A DNA stretch of 54,863 bases from an uncultured Litorivicinus sp. (GCA_902594275.1 CACJLQ010000008.1:1-54863); one strand, 5' to 3'; shown: positions 25,815 through 34,112, counted from the first letter of the stretch. The notes: generated by a model not told the origin, from the letters alone. Program-made: numbers and translations.

Positions 25815-26978
25815 TTACCGCGACAAAAACCGCATTGCGGCTTCAACACCACCTGACTGATGCGGCACGCCAGCCAAGTCAAGGCCCATTTCAACGCCAC
25901 ATAGGACGCCCATGAGAGTTAAATCATTGATATCACCTAGATGACCAATACGGAAGGCTTTTCCTTTAATTTTTCCAAGCCCTGTACCGAGCGACATATC
26001 AAACTTATTCAAAATCACCTCTCGAACGCGATCAGCATCATGGCCCTCGGGCATCATGATGCCCGTCAACGCGTTCGAATGTTCGTTCGGATTCTGGCAA
26101 ACCGTTTGAAGATCCCATACGGCAACAGCCTCCCGACAGGCGTCACCAAGACGCTGGTGTCGAGAAAAGACGTTATCGAGGCCTTCTTCTTCAAGCATTG
26201 CAATCGCTTCTCTCAAGCCATAAAGCAGTGTGGTCGCTGGCGTGTATGGGAAATAACCTGAGGTGTTGGAGGCAAGCATTTCCTGCCAATCCCAATAAGA
26301 CCGCTGTGAGCCACCGTTCTTCGCAGCCTCAAGTGCACGATCTGATAACGCGTTAAAACCTAACCCTGGTGGCATCATCAAGCCCTTCTGGGAGCCGGAA
26401 ACAGTCACATCAGCGCCCCATTTATCGTGCTCATAATCAACTGATGCCAAACCAGAAATGCTATCAACTAGTAGTAGGGCCGAATGACCCACAACATCGA
26501 TCGCCTGACGAACCGCTGCGATATCGGATGTGATTCCGCAACTGGTTTCGTGATGAACACAACACACCGCTTTAATTGCGTGCTTGGTATCTTGCCGTAG
26601 TCGAGCCTCAATCCGATCCGCATCAACCCCGTTACGCCAATCCCCTGCGAGGAACTCAGTCTCAATACCTAACCGATCCGCCATTTGTTTCCAGAGAGTC
26701 GCAAACTGACCGGTTTCGTAAAATAACACTTGATCGCCAGCTTTCAGTGCGTTTGAAAGGCAGGCTTCCCACGCCCCAGTTCCGGAACTTGGGTAAATCA
26801 CAACAGGAGCCTCGGTTTTGAAAATTCGCTGCATACCCGAAAGGACCGACAAACCGAGGTCGGAAAAATTTGGTCCACGATGATCGATGACAGCTGCATC
26901 AATTGCTCGGGAAATTCGGTCTGGCACTGGGCTTGGCCCGGGTATTTGTAGGAAATGTCGTCCTGCCCTATAGGCCAT
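25815..26978 (-). CDS. PLP aminotransferase of the serine-glyoxylate / alanine-glyoxylate family
   Basis: A 387-residue class V aminotransferase. The start FLQIPGPSPVPDRISRA is the standard N-terminus of serine-glyoxylate aminotransferases. The PLP-binding Lys is Lys198 in VTVSGSQKGLMMPPGL, the pyridine-binding Asp is in LLLVDSISGLASV, and CVHHETSCGIT and TGLGKIKGKAFRIGHLGDIN are also characteristic. It converts glyoxylate to glycine with an amino donor such as serine, alanine, aspartate or ureidoglycine; the donor cannot be told. It is the first gene of the minus-strand operon with dctPQM, the crotonase and the CoA-transferase, and no other serine-cycle gene is present. This places it in glyoxylate disposal linked to the imported acid. 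Confidence 0.88.
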   Translation of the reverse strand: MAYRAGRHFLQIPGPSPVPDRISRAIDAAVIDHRGPNFSDLGLSVLSGMQRIFKTEAPVVIYPSSGTGAWEACLSNALKAGDQVLFYETGQFATLWKQMADRLGIETEFLAGDWRNGVDADRIEARLRQDTKHAIKAVCCVHHETSCGITSDIAAVRQAIDVVGHSALLLVDSISGLASVDYEHDKWGADVTVSGSQKGLMMPPGLGFNALSDRALEAAKNGGSQRSYWDWQEMLASNTSGYFPYTPATTLLYGLREAIAMLEEEGLDNVFSRHQRLGDACREAVAVWDLQTVCQNPNEHSNALTGIMMPEGHDADRVREVILNKFDMSLGTGLGKIKGKAFRIGHLGDINDLTLMGVLCGVEMGLDLAGVPHQSGGVEAAMRFLSR

Positions 26979-27024
26979 TAATTCAATCCTTGTATTGACG
27001 GTGATTCGATATTACTCGCGGACT

Positions 27025-27076
27025 TTGCCATGCCACCATTATGGAGCATAATATGAATAACGTATTTTGTATGCAA
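27025..27076 (+). promoter_or_regulatory. Promoter and operator-like repeats before the 2-hydroxyacid dehydrogenase gene
   Basis: TTGCCA (27025-27030) and TAATAT (27049-27054) with an 18-base spacer form a good sigma-70 promoter for the plus strand. ATTATG-GAG-CATAAT (27038-27052), a perfect 6+3+6 inverted repeat, overlaps the -10. TTGTATGCAA (27067-27076) fits the palindromic TTGTATACAA-like sites of GntR/FCD regulators, and a regulator of that family is encoded at the end of this operon. A related TTGTAT half site lies at 26990 next to the divergent aminotransferase start, so both directions may be controlled together. Confidence 0.55.
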
Positions 27077-27098
27077 TATAAACCCGGTCAACACAGCT

Positions 27099-30098
27099 AT
27101 GAACACATTAACCATCCCGCCTGTGAATGAAAACCAACGCCCAAACTCACCGCGTCAGTTGGATAGTAGTGAATTAGGCCGGCTCAGACGCAGGATTGAA
27201 AGAAATACGCAATGCGAAATCCTTTTTTCTCAGTTTGATCGCGGCAGATACGCAACGGATGCGAGTCATTACCAGATTTTTCCAATCGGGGTGGTTATCC
27301 CTTCAACGCGAGATGACCTTCGCGCTTTAATCGATATCGCGACAGAATTTGACGTTTGTCTCACAGGTCGCGGTGGTGGAACGAGCCAAAACGGACAAAC
27401 CATCAACCAGTCGCTAATCATCGACTATTCAAAATATCTCAATCAATTGGTTCATCTCGATGTTGAGAAACGGATTTGCCATGTCGAACCGGGAATCGTT
27501 CTGGATCATCTCAATGCACAGCTGAGGTCGACAGGTCTTTGGTATCCCGTCGACGTCTCGACCTCAAGTCGCGCGACGCTTGGCGGTATGACAGGAAACA
27601 ACAGTTGTGGTTCTCGCAGTATCCGGTACGGCACAATGCGCGACAATGTGCAAAGCGTTAAAGCATTATTGGCCAATGGTTCGGTCGCACACTGGCAGGA
27701 GTTAACACCCGAAGACCAACAGCTATCCGTGTCAGATTTGGCGCAGCGAACTGATCTTTTGGGCCAGCTTCTGTGTCTCGGAGCGACTCATAAAAATTTA
27801 ATCGAGTCTCGGCTTCCACAACTGATGCGTCGTGTGGGTGGCTACAACATTGATGCTTTGATTCCAGATGGAAAGGGGGGCTCAGGATGCTGGCCAGGCA
27901 CCTCCTGCAATCCCGCGCATCTGTTCGTTGGCAGTGAGGGCACCTTGGGGCTGTTTGAAGAGCTGGAGCTCAAACTCTCGCCCATTCCGACAAACAAGAC
28001 ACTAGGTGTTTGTCACTTCAAGACCTTTTACGCAGCAATGGATGCTGCGCAACATCTTGTGACCCTAGGTCCATCTGCAGTTGAGCTCGTCGACCGGACA
28101 ATGATCGATCTCTCACGTGACATCCCGATGTTTGCAAAGACAGTTAATCAGTTTGTTAAGGGAGAGCCTGACGCGCTCTTGCTCGTTGAGTTTTCGGCGG
28201 AAGACCAGGCAGAAAATATTCAACGCCTCAACCAACTTGAGGTCATGATGTCTGACCTCGGTCAACCTGACTCCGTTGTCAGAGCAGAGGATTCAGCTTT
28301 CCAAAAACAAATCTGGGAAGTGAGAAAACAAGGCCTCAACATCATGATGTCGATGCGTAGTGATGCCAAGCCAATCTCGATCGTCGAAGACTGCGCTGTT
28401 GAGCTCAAAGACCTCGCTGAGTACACGCGACGGCTGACGGAAATTTTTGAAAAACACGGAACCAGCGGTTGCTGGTACGCGCATGCGTCTGTTGGCACCT
28501 TGCACGTTCGCCCAGTGCTTAATTTAAAACAAAAAATGGGGGCCGAAGCCTTGCGAGCGGTCGCCGAAGATGCGTTTTCAATGGTGCGTGAATATAAGGG
28601 ATCTCATTCAGGCGAGCACGGGGACGGTATTGCGCGGTCTGAATTCCACAAGGATATGTTTGGACAAGACATGGTTAATCTGTTTGGACAAGTCAAGGAG
28701 CGACTCGATCCCCAAGGAATATTTAATCCGAACAAAATCGTTGATCCACCAAAACATGATGATCGAACGTTGTTTCGTTTTAAACCGGACTATGCGGATC
28801 AAGTAACTATCCATGGAACATTCAATACTGGATTTGATTGGTCTAACTGGGGAGGTTTCGCTAGTGCAGTCGAAATGTGTAACAACAATGGGGCTTGCCG
28901 CAAAACCGATCCTGGCGTGATGTGTCCCTCATATCGCGTAACCAAAAACGAAGAAGACTTGGTTCGTGGCCGGGCTAATACTCTACGACTGGCCTTATCC
29001 GGCCAGCTTGGTCCCAATGCATTAACATCCGAAGAGATGATGGCAACCATGAAACTCTGCGTTGGCTGCAAGGCATGTCAGAACGAGTGTCCAACCAGCG
29101 TTGATATGGCCAAAATGAAAACAGAGGTGCTCTACCAGCGTAGCCAGCGATTGGGTATCGGTCTCCGCGATAAGCTGATTGCTTACATGCCATATTATTC
29201 CCCGTGGATAAAAAGAGCTCCATGGCTCGCAAACCTCCGTGACCAGATTCCTGGGCTTCCTTGGCTCACCGAGAAAATACTTGGCTTAGCAAAAGATCGA
29301 CAACTGCCAGTCTGGGATAAAGCGTATCGCGAGCCAGCGAGCGAGCCGACAACCGACAAGCCGACTGTGATTCTGTTTGGAGATACATTTAATAGATCGT
29401 TCGAAACAAAAAATCTCTATGCGGCACGTGAAGTCTTGGAAGCGATGGGGTATGAGGTGATCGAGCCAAAACCCGACAATCGGTCTGTTTGCTGCGGTCG
29501 CACATTGCTCGCGTCAGGCCTGATTGACCAAGCCAAAAAAGAAGCAGCGCGCTTCGTTGAAACTGTCATGCCATGGGTTCGAAAAGGGATCCCAGTGGTG
29601 GGTCTTGAACCGTCGTGTTTGTTGACATTACGCGATGAATTTCAGGTATTGCTTCCAAGTGACGATGTCAAATTACTTGCCAAATATGCATTTCTTTTTG
29701 AAGAGTTTATTGAAGGTGAACTGAAAGCAGAACGAGCAACCTTGAATCTGGTGGAGGCACGATGTTCTGAAGCTCTGATCCACGGACATTGTCATCAAAA
29801 AGCGGCTCGCTCAATGGCTCCAGTAGAGGCACTCCTCAAACGGATTCCGGGACTGAAAGTATCGGTCATTGAAACATCATGCTGTGGAATGGCTGGGCAT
29901 TTCGGTTATCAGAAAGAGACTCTGAAAGAATCCTTGGCAATGGCAGAATTGAATCTGCTTCCTGCTGTGCGCGAGGCGAATGCAACCGCACGAATTGTTG
30001 CAGACGGCACCAGTTGCCGACATCAGATTGCTGACAACACGCCTCGTCAGGCAGTGCATGTTGCTGTCCTGTTGGCGGAACATCTGAGAAAGGATTAA
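27099..30098 (+). CDS. FAD/Fe-S D-2-hydroxyacid dehydrogenase (YdiJ-like fusion)
   Basis: A 999-residue fusion of an FAD oxidase and an Fe-S/CCG electron-transfer part, the layout of E. coli YdiJ (D-2-hydroxyglutarate dehydrogenase, 1018 residues). Residues about 55-230 form the FAD-binding domain (LTGRGGGTSQNGQT, TLGGMTGNNSCGSRSIRYG). The FAD-oxidase C-terminal domain follows, with HLFVGSEGTLG and the metal/substrate motif SGEHGDGIARSEF. Cysteine motifs come next: CNNNGACRKTDPGVMCP near 593, CVGCKACQNECP near 653, and CCG motifs near 797 (CCGRTLLASG) and 927 (CCGMAGHFGY). It oxidises a D-2-hydroxy acid to a 2-oxo acid; D-2-hydroxyglutarate, D-lactate, D-malate and glycolate are all possible. 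The ATG lacks a clear RBS. It is divergent from the aminotransferase operon and followed by its likely regulator. Confidence 0.88.
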   Translation: MNTLTIPPVNENQRPNSPRQLDSSELGRLRRRIERNTQCEILFSQFDRGRYATDASHYQIFPIGVVIPSTRDDLRALIDIATEFDVCLTGRGGGTSQNGQTINQSLIIDYSKYLNQLVHLDVEKRICHVEPGIVLDHLNAQLRSTGLWYPVDVSTSSRATLGGMTGNNSCGSRSIRYGTMRDNVQSVKALLANGSVAHWQELTPEDQQLSVSDLAQRTDLLGQLLCLGATHKNLIESRLPQLMRRVGGYNIDALIPDGKGGSGCWPGTSCNPAHLFVGSEGTLGLFEELELKLSPIPTNKTLGVCHFKTFYAAMDAAQHLVTLGPSAVELVDRTMIDLSRDIPMFAKTVNQFVKGEPDALLLVEFSAEDQAENIQRLNQLEVMMSDLGQPDSVVRAEDSAFQKQIWEVRKQGLNIMMSMRSDAKPISIVEDCAVELKDLAEYTRRLTEIFEKHGTSGCWYAHASVGTLHVRPVLNLKQKMGAEALRAVAEDAFSMVREYKGSHSGEHGDGIARSEFHKDMFGQDMVNLFGQVKERLDPQGIFNPNKIVDPPKHDDRTLFRFKPDYADQVTIHGTFNTGFDWSNWGGFASAVEMCNNNGACRKTDPGVMCPSYRVTKNEEDLVRGRANTLRLALSGQLGPNALTSEEMMATMKLCVGCKACQNECPTSVDMAKMKTEVLYQRSQRLGIGLRDKLIAYMPYYSPWIKRAPWLANLRDQIPGLPWLTEKILGLAKDRQLPVWDKAYREPASEPTTDKPTVILFGDTFNRSFETKNLYAAREVLEAMGYEVIEPKPDNRSVCCGRTLLASGLIDQAKKEAARFVETVMPWVRKGIPVVGLEPSCLLTLRDEFQVLLPSDDVKLLAKYAFLFEEFIEGELKAERATLNLVEARCSEALIHGHCHQKAARSMAPVEALLKRIPGLKVSVIETSCCGMAGHFGYQKETLKESLAMAELNLLPAVREANATARIVADGTSCRHQIADNTPRQAVHVAVLLAEHLRKD

Positions 30099-30102
30099 CC
30101 CG

Positions 30103-30765
30103 TTGAACTCCAATGTGATTGTTCGAGCACCACTTCATGTTCAAGTTGCAGAGCGGCTTAGGCTCCTGATTGATTCCGGCGAATTAGCACCGGGTACCCG
30201 CCTCAACGAGAATGAACTCTGCCAGAATATGGGCGTCAGTCGTACGCCCTTGCGCGAAGCGATTCGCTCTTTAGCCACCGAGGGCCTTGTTGAGCTACAG
30301 CCTAATCGTGGTGCAATCGTCAGCGTTGTAAGCCAAGACGACGTCACAGAAATTCTTCCAATCATGGCATCGCTCGAGGGATTAGGGGGTCGACTTGCTG
30401 CCGTGCATATGCAAACCGATCAAATCAAGCAAATCCGGCAAATTCACAATCAAATGGTCACGCATTACCAAAATAACGAAGTGACGGAATACTTCGAAAC
30501 GAATCGGCTGATTCATGAACTGATTACCGAGGGAAGTGGGAATCAAACCTTAGTGGATACGATTAACAGCCTCTCTGCCAAAGTACGACGCGCTCGCTTC
30601 TCTGCACAAATGACACGCGAGAGCTGGGCAAAGGCGGTCTCTGAGCATGAAGAAATGGTAACCGCTCTTGAGGCTAGAGATCCCGACCGACTCGAGGTAA
30701 TTCTGATCCAGCATGTCGAAACTAAACGAACAACCATTCTTGGCTCGCTCCAACGATCAGAGTAA
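30103..30765 (+). CDS. GntR-family transcriptional regulator with FCD ligand domain
   Basis: A 220-residue regulator. The N-terminal winged helix (residues about 8-72) has the GntR pattern VAERLRLLIDSGELAPGTRLNENELCQNMGVSRTPLREAIRSLATEGLV. The C-terminal helical FCD domain has the metal-binding residues in HELITEGSG and SEHEEMV and near the C-terminal HVETKR, typical of regulators that sense small carboxylates. The TTG start follows AAGGAT by about eight bases and lies four bases after the dehydrogenase stop, so the two are co-transcribed. It probably represses this locus in both directions; candidate sites are seen before 27099. Confidence 0.9.
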   Translation: MNSNVIVRAPLHVQVAERLRLLIDSGELAPGTRLNENELCQNMGVSRTPLREAIRSLATEGLVELQPNRGAIVSVVSQDDVTEILPIMASLEGLGGRLAAVHMQTDQIKQIRQIHNQMVTHYQNNEVTEYFETNRLIHELITEGSGNQTLVDTINSLSAKVRRARFSAQMTRESWAKAVSEHEEMVTALEARDPDRLEVILIQHVETKRTTILGSLQRSE

Positions 30766-30768
30766 GTC

Positions 30769-31185
30769 CTAGCCAACCAAGTGGATCTGCACTTGTCTTT
30801 TTGATCCGCGAGTTCGGTGCTCAAGGAGAAAAATTCCCTGCCACGTTCCAAGCACTAGCCGGGAGTCACGAACACTTAACGTCAAATGCGTCTGGGTCAA
30901 AACCGTCTTCAAATGAGCCGGCATATCGTCAAGACCCTCGAGCTCATGTTCATAACGGCCTCGCTCCATCGGTGCAAGTAAGTCGAAAAATCGAACAATA
31001 TCTCGTTGCACATCAGGTGAGGCATTTTCTTGGATGAGCAATGAGGCCGATGTATGAAGAACTGACAGCAGACACAACCCATCAGATATCCCTTGGTCTC
31101 CGACAAACTTTTCAACCTCACCTGTGATTGAATGCACCGAAAATCCATCCGTATCAACGATTAAATCATGAAAATATTGATTCAC
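30769..31185 (-). CDS. yjbQ: YjbQ family protein (UPF0047)
   Basis: A 138-residue single-domain protein of the widespread YjbQ/UPF0047 family. Landmarks are GLCLLSVLHTSASLLIQENASPDVQRDI and YEHELEGLDDMPAHLKTVLTQTHLTLSVRDSRLVLGTWQGIFLLEHR. The conserved His, Glu and Asp residues form the pocket. Members complement thiamine-phosphate synthase weakly, but the physiological role is unclear. The start is a GTG with GAGG eight bases upstream. It converges on the GntR gene with three bases between stops. Confidence 0.88.
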   Translation of the reverse strand: MNQYFHDLIVDTDGFSVHSITGEVEKFVGDQGISDGLCLLSVLHTSASLLIQENASPDVQRDIVRFFDLLAPMERGRYEHELEGLDDMPAHLKTVLTQTHLTLSVRDSRLVLGTWQGIFLLEHRTRGSKRQVQIHLVG

Positions 31186-31286
31186 CCGGTAATCCTCATC
31201 AATGTTGTTTCACTAGATGTAGTAGTCTAAACTGGTTTTCACCACAAGATATTGTGATGACTTCGTGTCACTAACAGGAGAGAGAT

Positions 31287-31616
31287 ATGATTGTTGTCTC
31301 ATCACTGCTCGCTCTAATCTTCGGATTCAGCCTGGGGTTTGTGTTCGATAACGCGTTGATCTTGGTCGTTGTCGCCTGCATCGCTCCCTGTTTCTTTTGG
31401 GCTTTTAAGCTCTACAGCCAATCGGCCCACGTCTCTGAGGCAATCCATTCGAACGGTCTCCCAGCCTCGATTTTCAAAAGTGAATTTGACGACGTTGAAT
31501 TTACCGACGATCGAGAACGATCTTCAAGGAAAAGAACTGTTTCGGCTTCCGTGAGTTACGTTGTCGGATTATTAGTCGGTGGATTGATCGCGTCGATTGT
31601 CTCGACCAATCTATGA
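31287..31616 (+). CDS. Small membrane protein of unknown function
   Basis: A 109-residue protein that I do not recognise. Two adjacent hydrophobic segments (residues 2-18 and 22-44) and a third near the C-terminus (about 87-105, VSYVVGLLVGGLIASIVS) flank a polar middle with an acidic patch (EFDDVEFTDDRERSSRKR). A strong RBS (AGGAGAG) precedes the ATG at 31287, which supports it being expressed. Its end overlaps the end of the convergent gene at 31611 by six bases. Confidence 0.65.
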   Translation: MIVVSSLLALIFGFSLGFVFDNALILVVVACIAPCFFWAFKLYSQSAHVSEAIHSNGLPASIFKSEFDDVEFTDDRERSSRKRTVSASVSYVVGLLVGGLIASIVSTNL

Positions 31617-32084
31617 CGATGCAGCCACCGGGAAGTTTCCGACTTCGGTCACGTCCTGACAGTGATCCAAGGAGACTTCCTCGAAGGTGACCCACCACCT
31701 AAAAGGATCATCGCCAAGGCCCATTCCGTATTCACTCACTGCTTTCATCGCGGCAAACCGTTTTTTGTCGGATGAAGCCATCTCCATAACTGATGGCCAA
31801 CTAAACGCACGAATGTCTTTTGGATTAAATGCATATCTTACTTTTCGGACTTCGGGATTCCCCATCGAATAGCAAAACGGCTGCTCAGTAAACCAAACAT
31901 ATCGCCCGCGGGCTTTATAATCTTTTTTGGTTGCTCGCCATTGATAGCTCAATTCAGATGAGCGAGGCTGATTTAAGTGAAGCCCTGCTTCGATAAAGTA
32001 TTCAAGCCTGCACCCTTCCAGCCCAATGAATCCAGAGGAATCAATTTCTTTCCGAATCGGCTCGTGCGTAAAATGATAAATCAT
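31611..32084 (-). CDS. Protein with ADP-ribosyltransferase-like motifs, paired with a winged-helix regulator
   Basis: A 157-residue soluble protein with no certain family. It opens with MIYHFTHEPIRKEIDSSGFIG, resembling the start of ART-superfamily proteins such as DarT/DUF4433 and KptA, where the His of the YHFTH-like strand binds NAD+. A second strand-like motif, RYVWFTE (residues 61-67), and a late WVTFEEVSLDH (131-141) with two Glu would fit the H-Y/T-E order of that fold. There are no membrane segments. Its ATG shares one base with the stop of the upstream winged-helix gene (TGATG), so translation is coupled. A toxin or modifying enzyme controlled by its HTH partner is possible; the fold assignment is my inference from short motifs only. 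Confidence 0.5.
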   Translation of the reverse strand: MIYHFTHEPIRKEIDSSGFIGLEGCRLEYFIEAGLHLNQPRSSELSYQWRATKKDYKARGRYVWFTEQPFCYSMGNPEVRKVRYAFNPKDIRAFSWPSVMEMASSDKKRFAAMKAVSEYGMGLGDDPFRWWVTFEEVSLDHCQDVTEVGNFPVAASS

Positions 32085-32401
32085 CAAATTTCTTGCTTGA
32101 GCGTATTAATTTCGTTTTTTAGACTTTGAATATCCTGTTCACACTCTTTAATCCGAAGTTGTGCGAGTTGCTTGCGCTGCTCTTGGCCTGTCGTAGTCAA
32201 ATGATATGTTTGCCCACGCTTGCCCTTAGATGTTGTGACGATGTTCGTCTCGAGAATGCCCGCTCCAACAAGCGCCCGAATCGTCTGATTCGCAGTACCT
32301 AAACTGACGTCGACCCGTTCTGCCAACTCCCGCTGTGAGATCTCTTCTGCTTTTTCGATCACCCGCAAAAGATTCAATGCGCGTTCAGTCGATAGCCCCA
32401 T
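32084..32401 (-). CDS. Winged-helix regulator, resembling the EPS-associated MarR-type family
   Basis: A 105-residue protein. Residues 5-70 form a winged helix (LRVIEKAEEISQRELAERVDVSLGTANQTIRALVGAGILE, then the wing KGKRGQTYHLTTTGQEQ). The C-terminal 30 residues are a coiled coil (KECEQDIQSLKNEINTLKQE). This layout and length match the small MarR-like regulators named EPS-associated, although no polysaccharide genes are nearby. It is followed with one-base overlap by the ART-like gene and preceded by a palindrome inside its own promoter, suggesting autoregulation. AGGT precedes the ATG. Confidence 0.8.
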   Translation of the reverse strand: MGLSTERALNLLRVIEKAEEISQRELAERVDVSLGTANQTIRALVGAGILETNIVTTSKGKRGQTYHLTTTGQEQRKQLAQLRIKECEQDIQSLKNEINTLKQEI

Positions 32402-32422
32402 TTCAATACCTCATTCATTCGG

Positions 32423-32452
32423 TTGATACCAATGATTGGTTGCAACTGTCGA
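32423..32452 (-). promoter_or_regulatory. Promoter with embedded palindrome before the winged-helix gene
   Basis: On the minus strand TCGACA (32452-32447) and TATCAA (32428-32423) are spaced by 18 bases, and the 13-base perfect palindrome ACCAAT-G-ATTGGT (32428-32440) sits largely in the spacer. A protein bound there would block RNA polymerase. The natural candidate is the winged-helix protein encoded immediately downstream. Confidence 0.45.
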
Positions 32453-32502
32453 TTTTAAAGGGCACCTTCAAAATAGGTAAAAATTTTTAAACGGATGTCC
32501 TA

Positions 32503-33099
32503 GTGCTCTTAAGAATACTCGATAACCGCCCAAAACTCATCGTAATGCTAATGATCAGTGTATTAGTAGCGTTCGAGGTCCAGAGACACGTCATTTATCC
32601 AATCGAGAGTCTGTTGAATTTTGAAATCACGCAATACGCAAGCATGGTCTATTTACCTGCTGGGGTGATCTTTTTGTCCTTTTATTTGCTGCGTTGGTGG
32701 TTCTTACCGGTCATCTTGATTGGACGAACCTGCATCTCACTACAACTAGGCCCCGTAGAACTCATCCTAGAAATGATAATTTTCAATCTGGTCGTCGCGT
32801 TGCTTTACCCGTTGTGGCTATATCTCCTCAACAACGCGAATTGGGACGTATTCGGTGATGTCGATAAAAATCAATTAACTATCACCGGGGCCATGATTTT
32901 TGCATTGCTTCTATCTTTCAGCACGGGAATTTTGTCTGCGATCAATCAGACAGCGTCAGGCGTTGTGGCGATGGATCAAGCACTGCAGTACACATTGCAT
33001 TTCATCATCGGAGATACGATTGGGACCGGAGTTATTCTGTTTTTGTTCTATCAGCTTCTTAAACTGAATCTAAAATGGAGAAGACACAAAAATGGTTAA
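32503..33099 (+). CDS. Integral membrane protein, MASE1-like without an output domain
   Basis: A 198-residue protein with about six hydrophobic segments and a short basic tail (KWRRHKNG). The segment ASMVYLPAGVIFLSFYLLRWWFLPVILIG and the late HFIIGDTIGTGVILFLFYQLL resemble the MASE1 sensory membrane domain, which is normally fused to a kinase or GGDEF domain. No such domain follows here. The start is a GTG; the RBS is weak. It is divergent from the winged-helix gene across 101 bases. The MASE1 likeness is a motif-level judgement. Confidence 0.6.
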   Translation: MLLRILDNRPKLIVMLMISVLVAFEVQRHVIYPIESLLNFEITQYASMVYLPAGVIFLSFYLLRWWFLPVILIGRTCISLQLGPVELILEMIIFNLVVALLYPLWLYLLNNANWDVFGDVDKNQLTITGAMIFALLLSFSTGILSAINQTASGVVAMDQALQYTLHFIIGDTIGTGVILFLFYQLLKLNLKWRRHKNG

Positions 33100-33145
33100 T
33101 GAAACAATCGAAAGTCCCCGTTAAAATTATGCATCATAGGTCGGA

Positions 33146-33564
33146 CTAATCCTGACAAAAAATCTCTCTGACTTTAGATAATTCGTGATTCAAACCCTCA
33201 TACAACTGCATCAATTTAATCGATTGTGTATAGCCACCCTCAGGATTGCCCTGGAATCGACCAAATACTGTACTGTGTTGCTCGACCCCATTAATGGATC
33301 CTTCCGAGTGCCAGACCATGGGCTCTAAGGAGACTCTGGGCTTCCATATTTGCTCACTTGATTCCAAATACTCGTCTTCGAGTTTAATTGGCCATAGGGC
33401 CAATTTAAATTGCAAACAGAATCTAGAAAAGCTGAATACAGTTCAAACATCCAAGGAATGCCTGGTCCGAATACAGGAGAAGACGGCCAAATGCCGGGCA
33501 TGGCTACAACAGATAGGTCGCTAAAATAATGGCTTTGAATCTTGCTGTCACAACACTTTCTCAT
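33146..33564 (-). pseudogene. Possible frameshifted gene of unknown function
   Basis: Two overlapping minus-strand frames look like one interrupted protein. The upstream frame (about 33564 to 33415) reads YFSDLSVVAMPGIWPSSPVFG and FELYSAFLDSVCNLN. The second (33415 to 33146) continues with LALWPIKLEDEYLESSEQIW and ends REIFCQD. The switch lies between roughly 33445 and 33415. I do not recognise the family. It could be a real pseudogene, a sequencing error or chance. The rest of the interval 33100-33547 shows no other gene. Confidence 0.35.
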
Positions 33565-33940
33565 CTTTGCGGCATGAATAAAACAGAGTCTCGCCCAGCA
33601 TTTCATTCATCGGTTTATCCGTACTTACAAACTCTGTCGTTAATTCTCCATCGAGCCTGTCAAACATGAATATCTCGAATGATACAGAGCTATTCTCAAG
33701 GCCCTCATTGTATTGAATGACTTTAGACCAAACGATAAATTGATCAGACTGAAAATCCAGTGGTTGACGCTCTTCAATCCCACCGAAACTGGCTTCTTGC
33801 CGCCCAAGATCAACTGAAAGAGGAACCAGCATCTCAGTGTCCTGAGATTTACAAACCAACTGGAAGGGAGACGCCAAGCTCGCGGATGAAAGCCCGAAAG
33901 TGACAACGAACCAAAGCGTATTAGTCGTGATATTTTTCAA
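33548..33940 (-). CDS. Small secreted protein of unknown function
   Basis: A 130-residue protein with a likely signal peptide (residues 1-23, KNITTNTLWFVVTFGLSSASLA) and two cysteines, in FQLVCKSQ and FYSCRKDE, at the two ends of the mature part that could form a disulfide. The start is a TTG with no clear RBS, which lowers confidence. No family is recognised. It lies in the accessory stretch between yjbQ and glmS, just upstream of the frameshifted relic on the same strand. Confidence 0.5.
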   Translation of the reverse strand: MKNITTNTLWFVVTFGLSSASLASPFQLVCKSQDTEMLVPLSVDLGRQEASFGGIEERQPLDFQSDQFIVWSKVIQYNEGLENSSVSFEIFMFDRLDGELTTEFVSTDKPMNEMLGETLFYSCRKDEKVL

Positions 33941-34112
33941 AAGTAATTATTCTCTCGCTTGCGTTTACAACCTGTTCTCATCCGAGGACCGTATCACAAA
34001 GGCCGAGAGTCAAATACGGTTATTACTCCACGATGACAGATTGGGTGCAATTGGACGATATTAAATCTCTGTTTTAATATGACATTTCTCCAATAAATAA
34101 AGGATTTTTGTC

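Noticed and set aside
25781..25900. N-terminal extension of DctP to 25900
   Set aside because: It would overlap the aminotransferase gene and bury the signal peptide; the ATG at 25780 has a good RBS.
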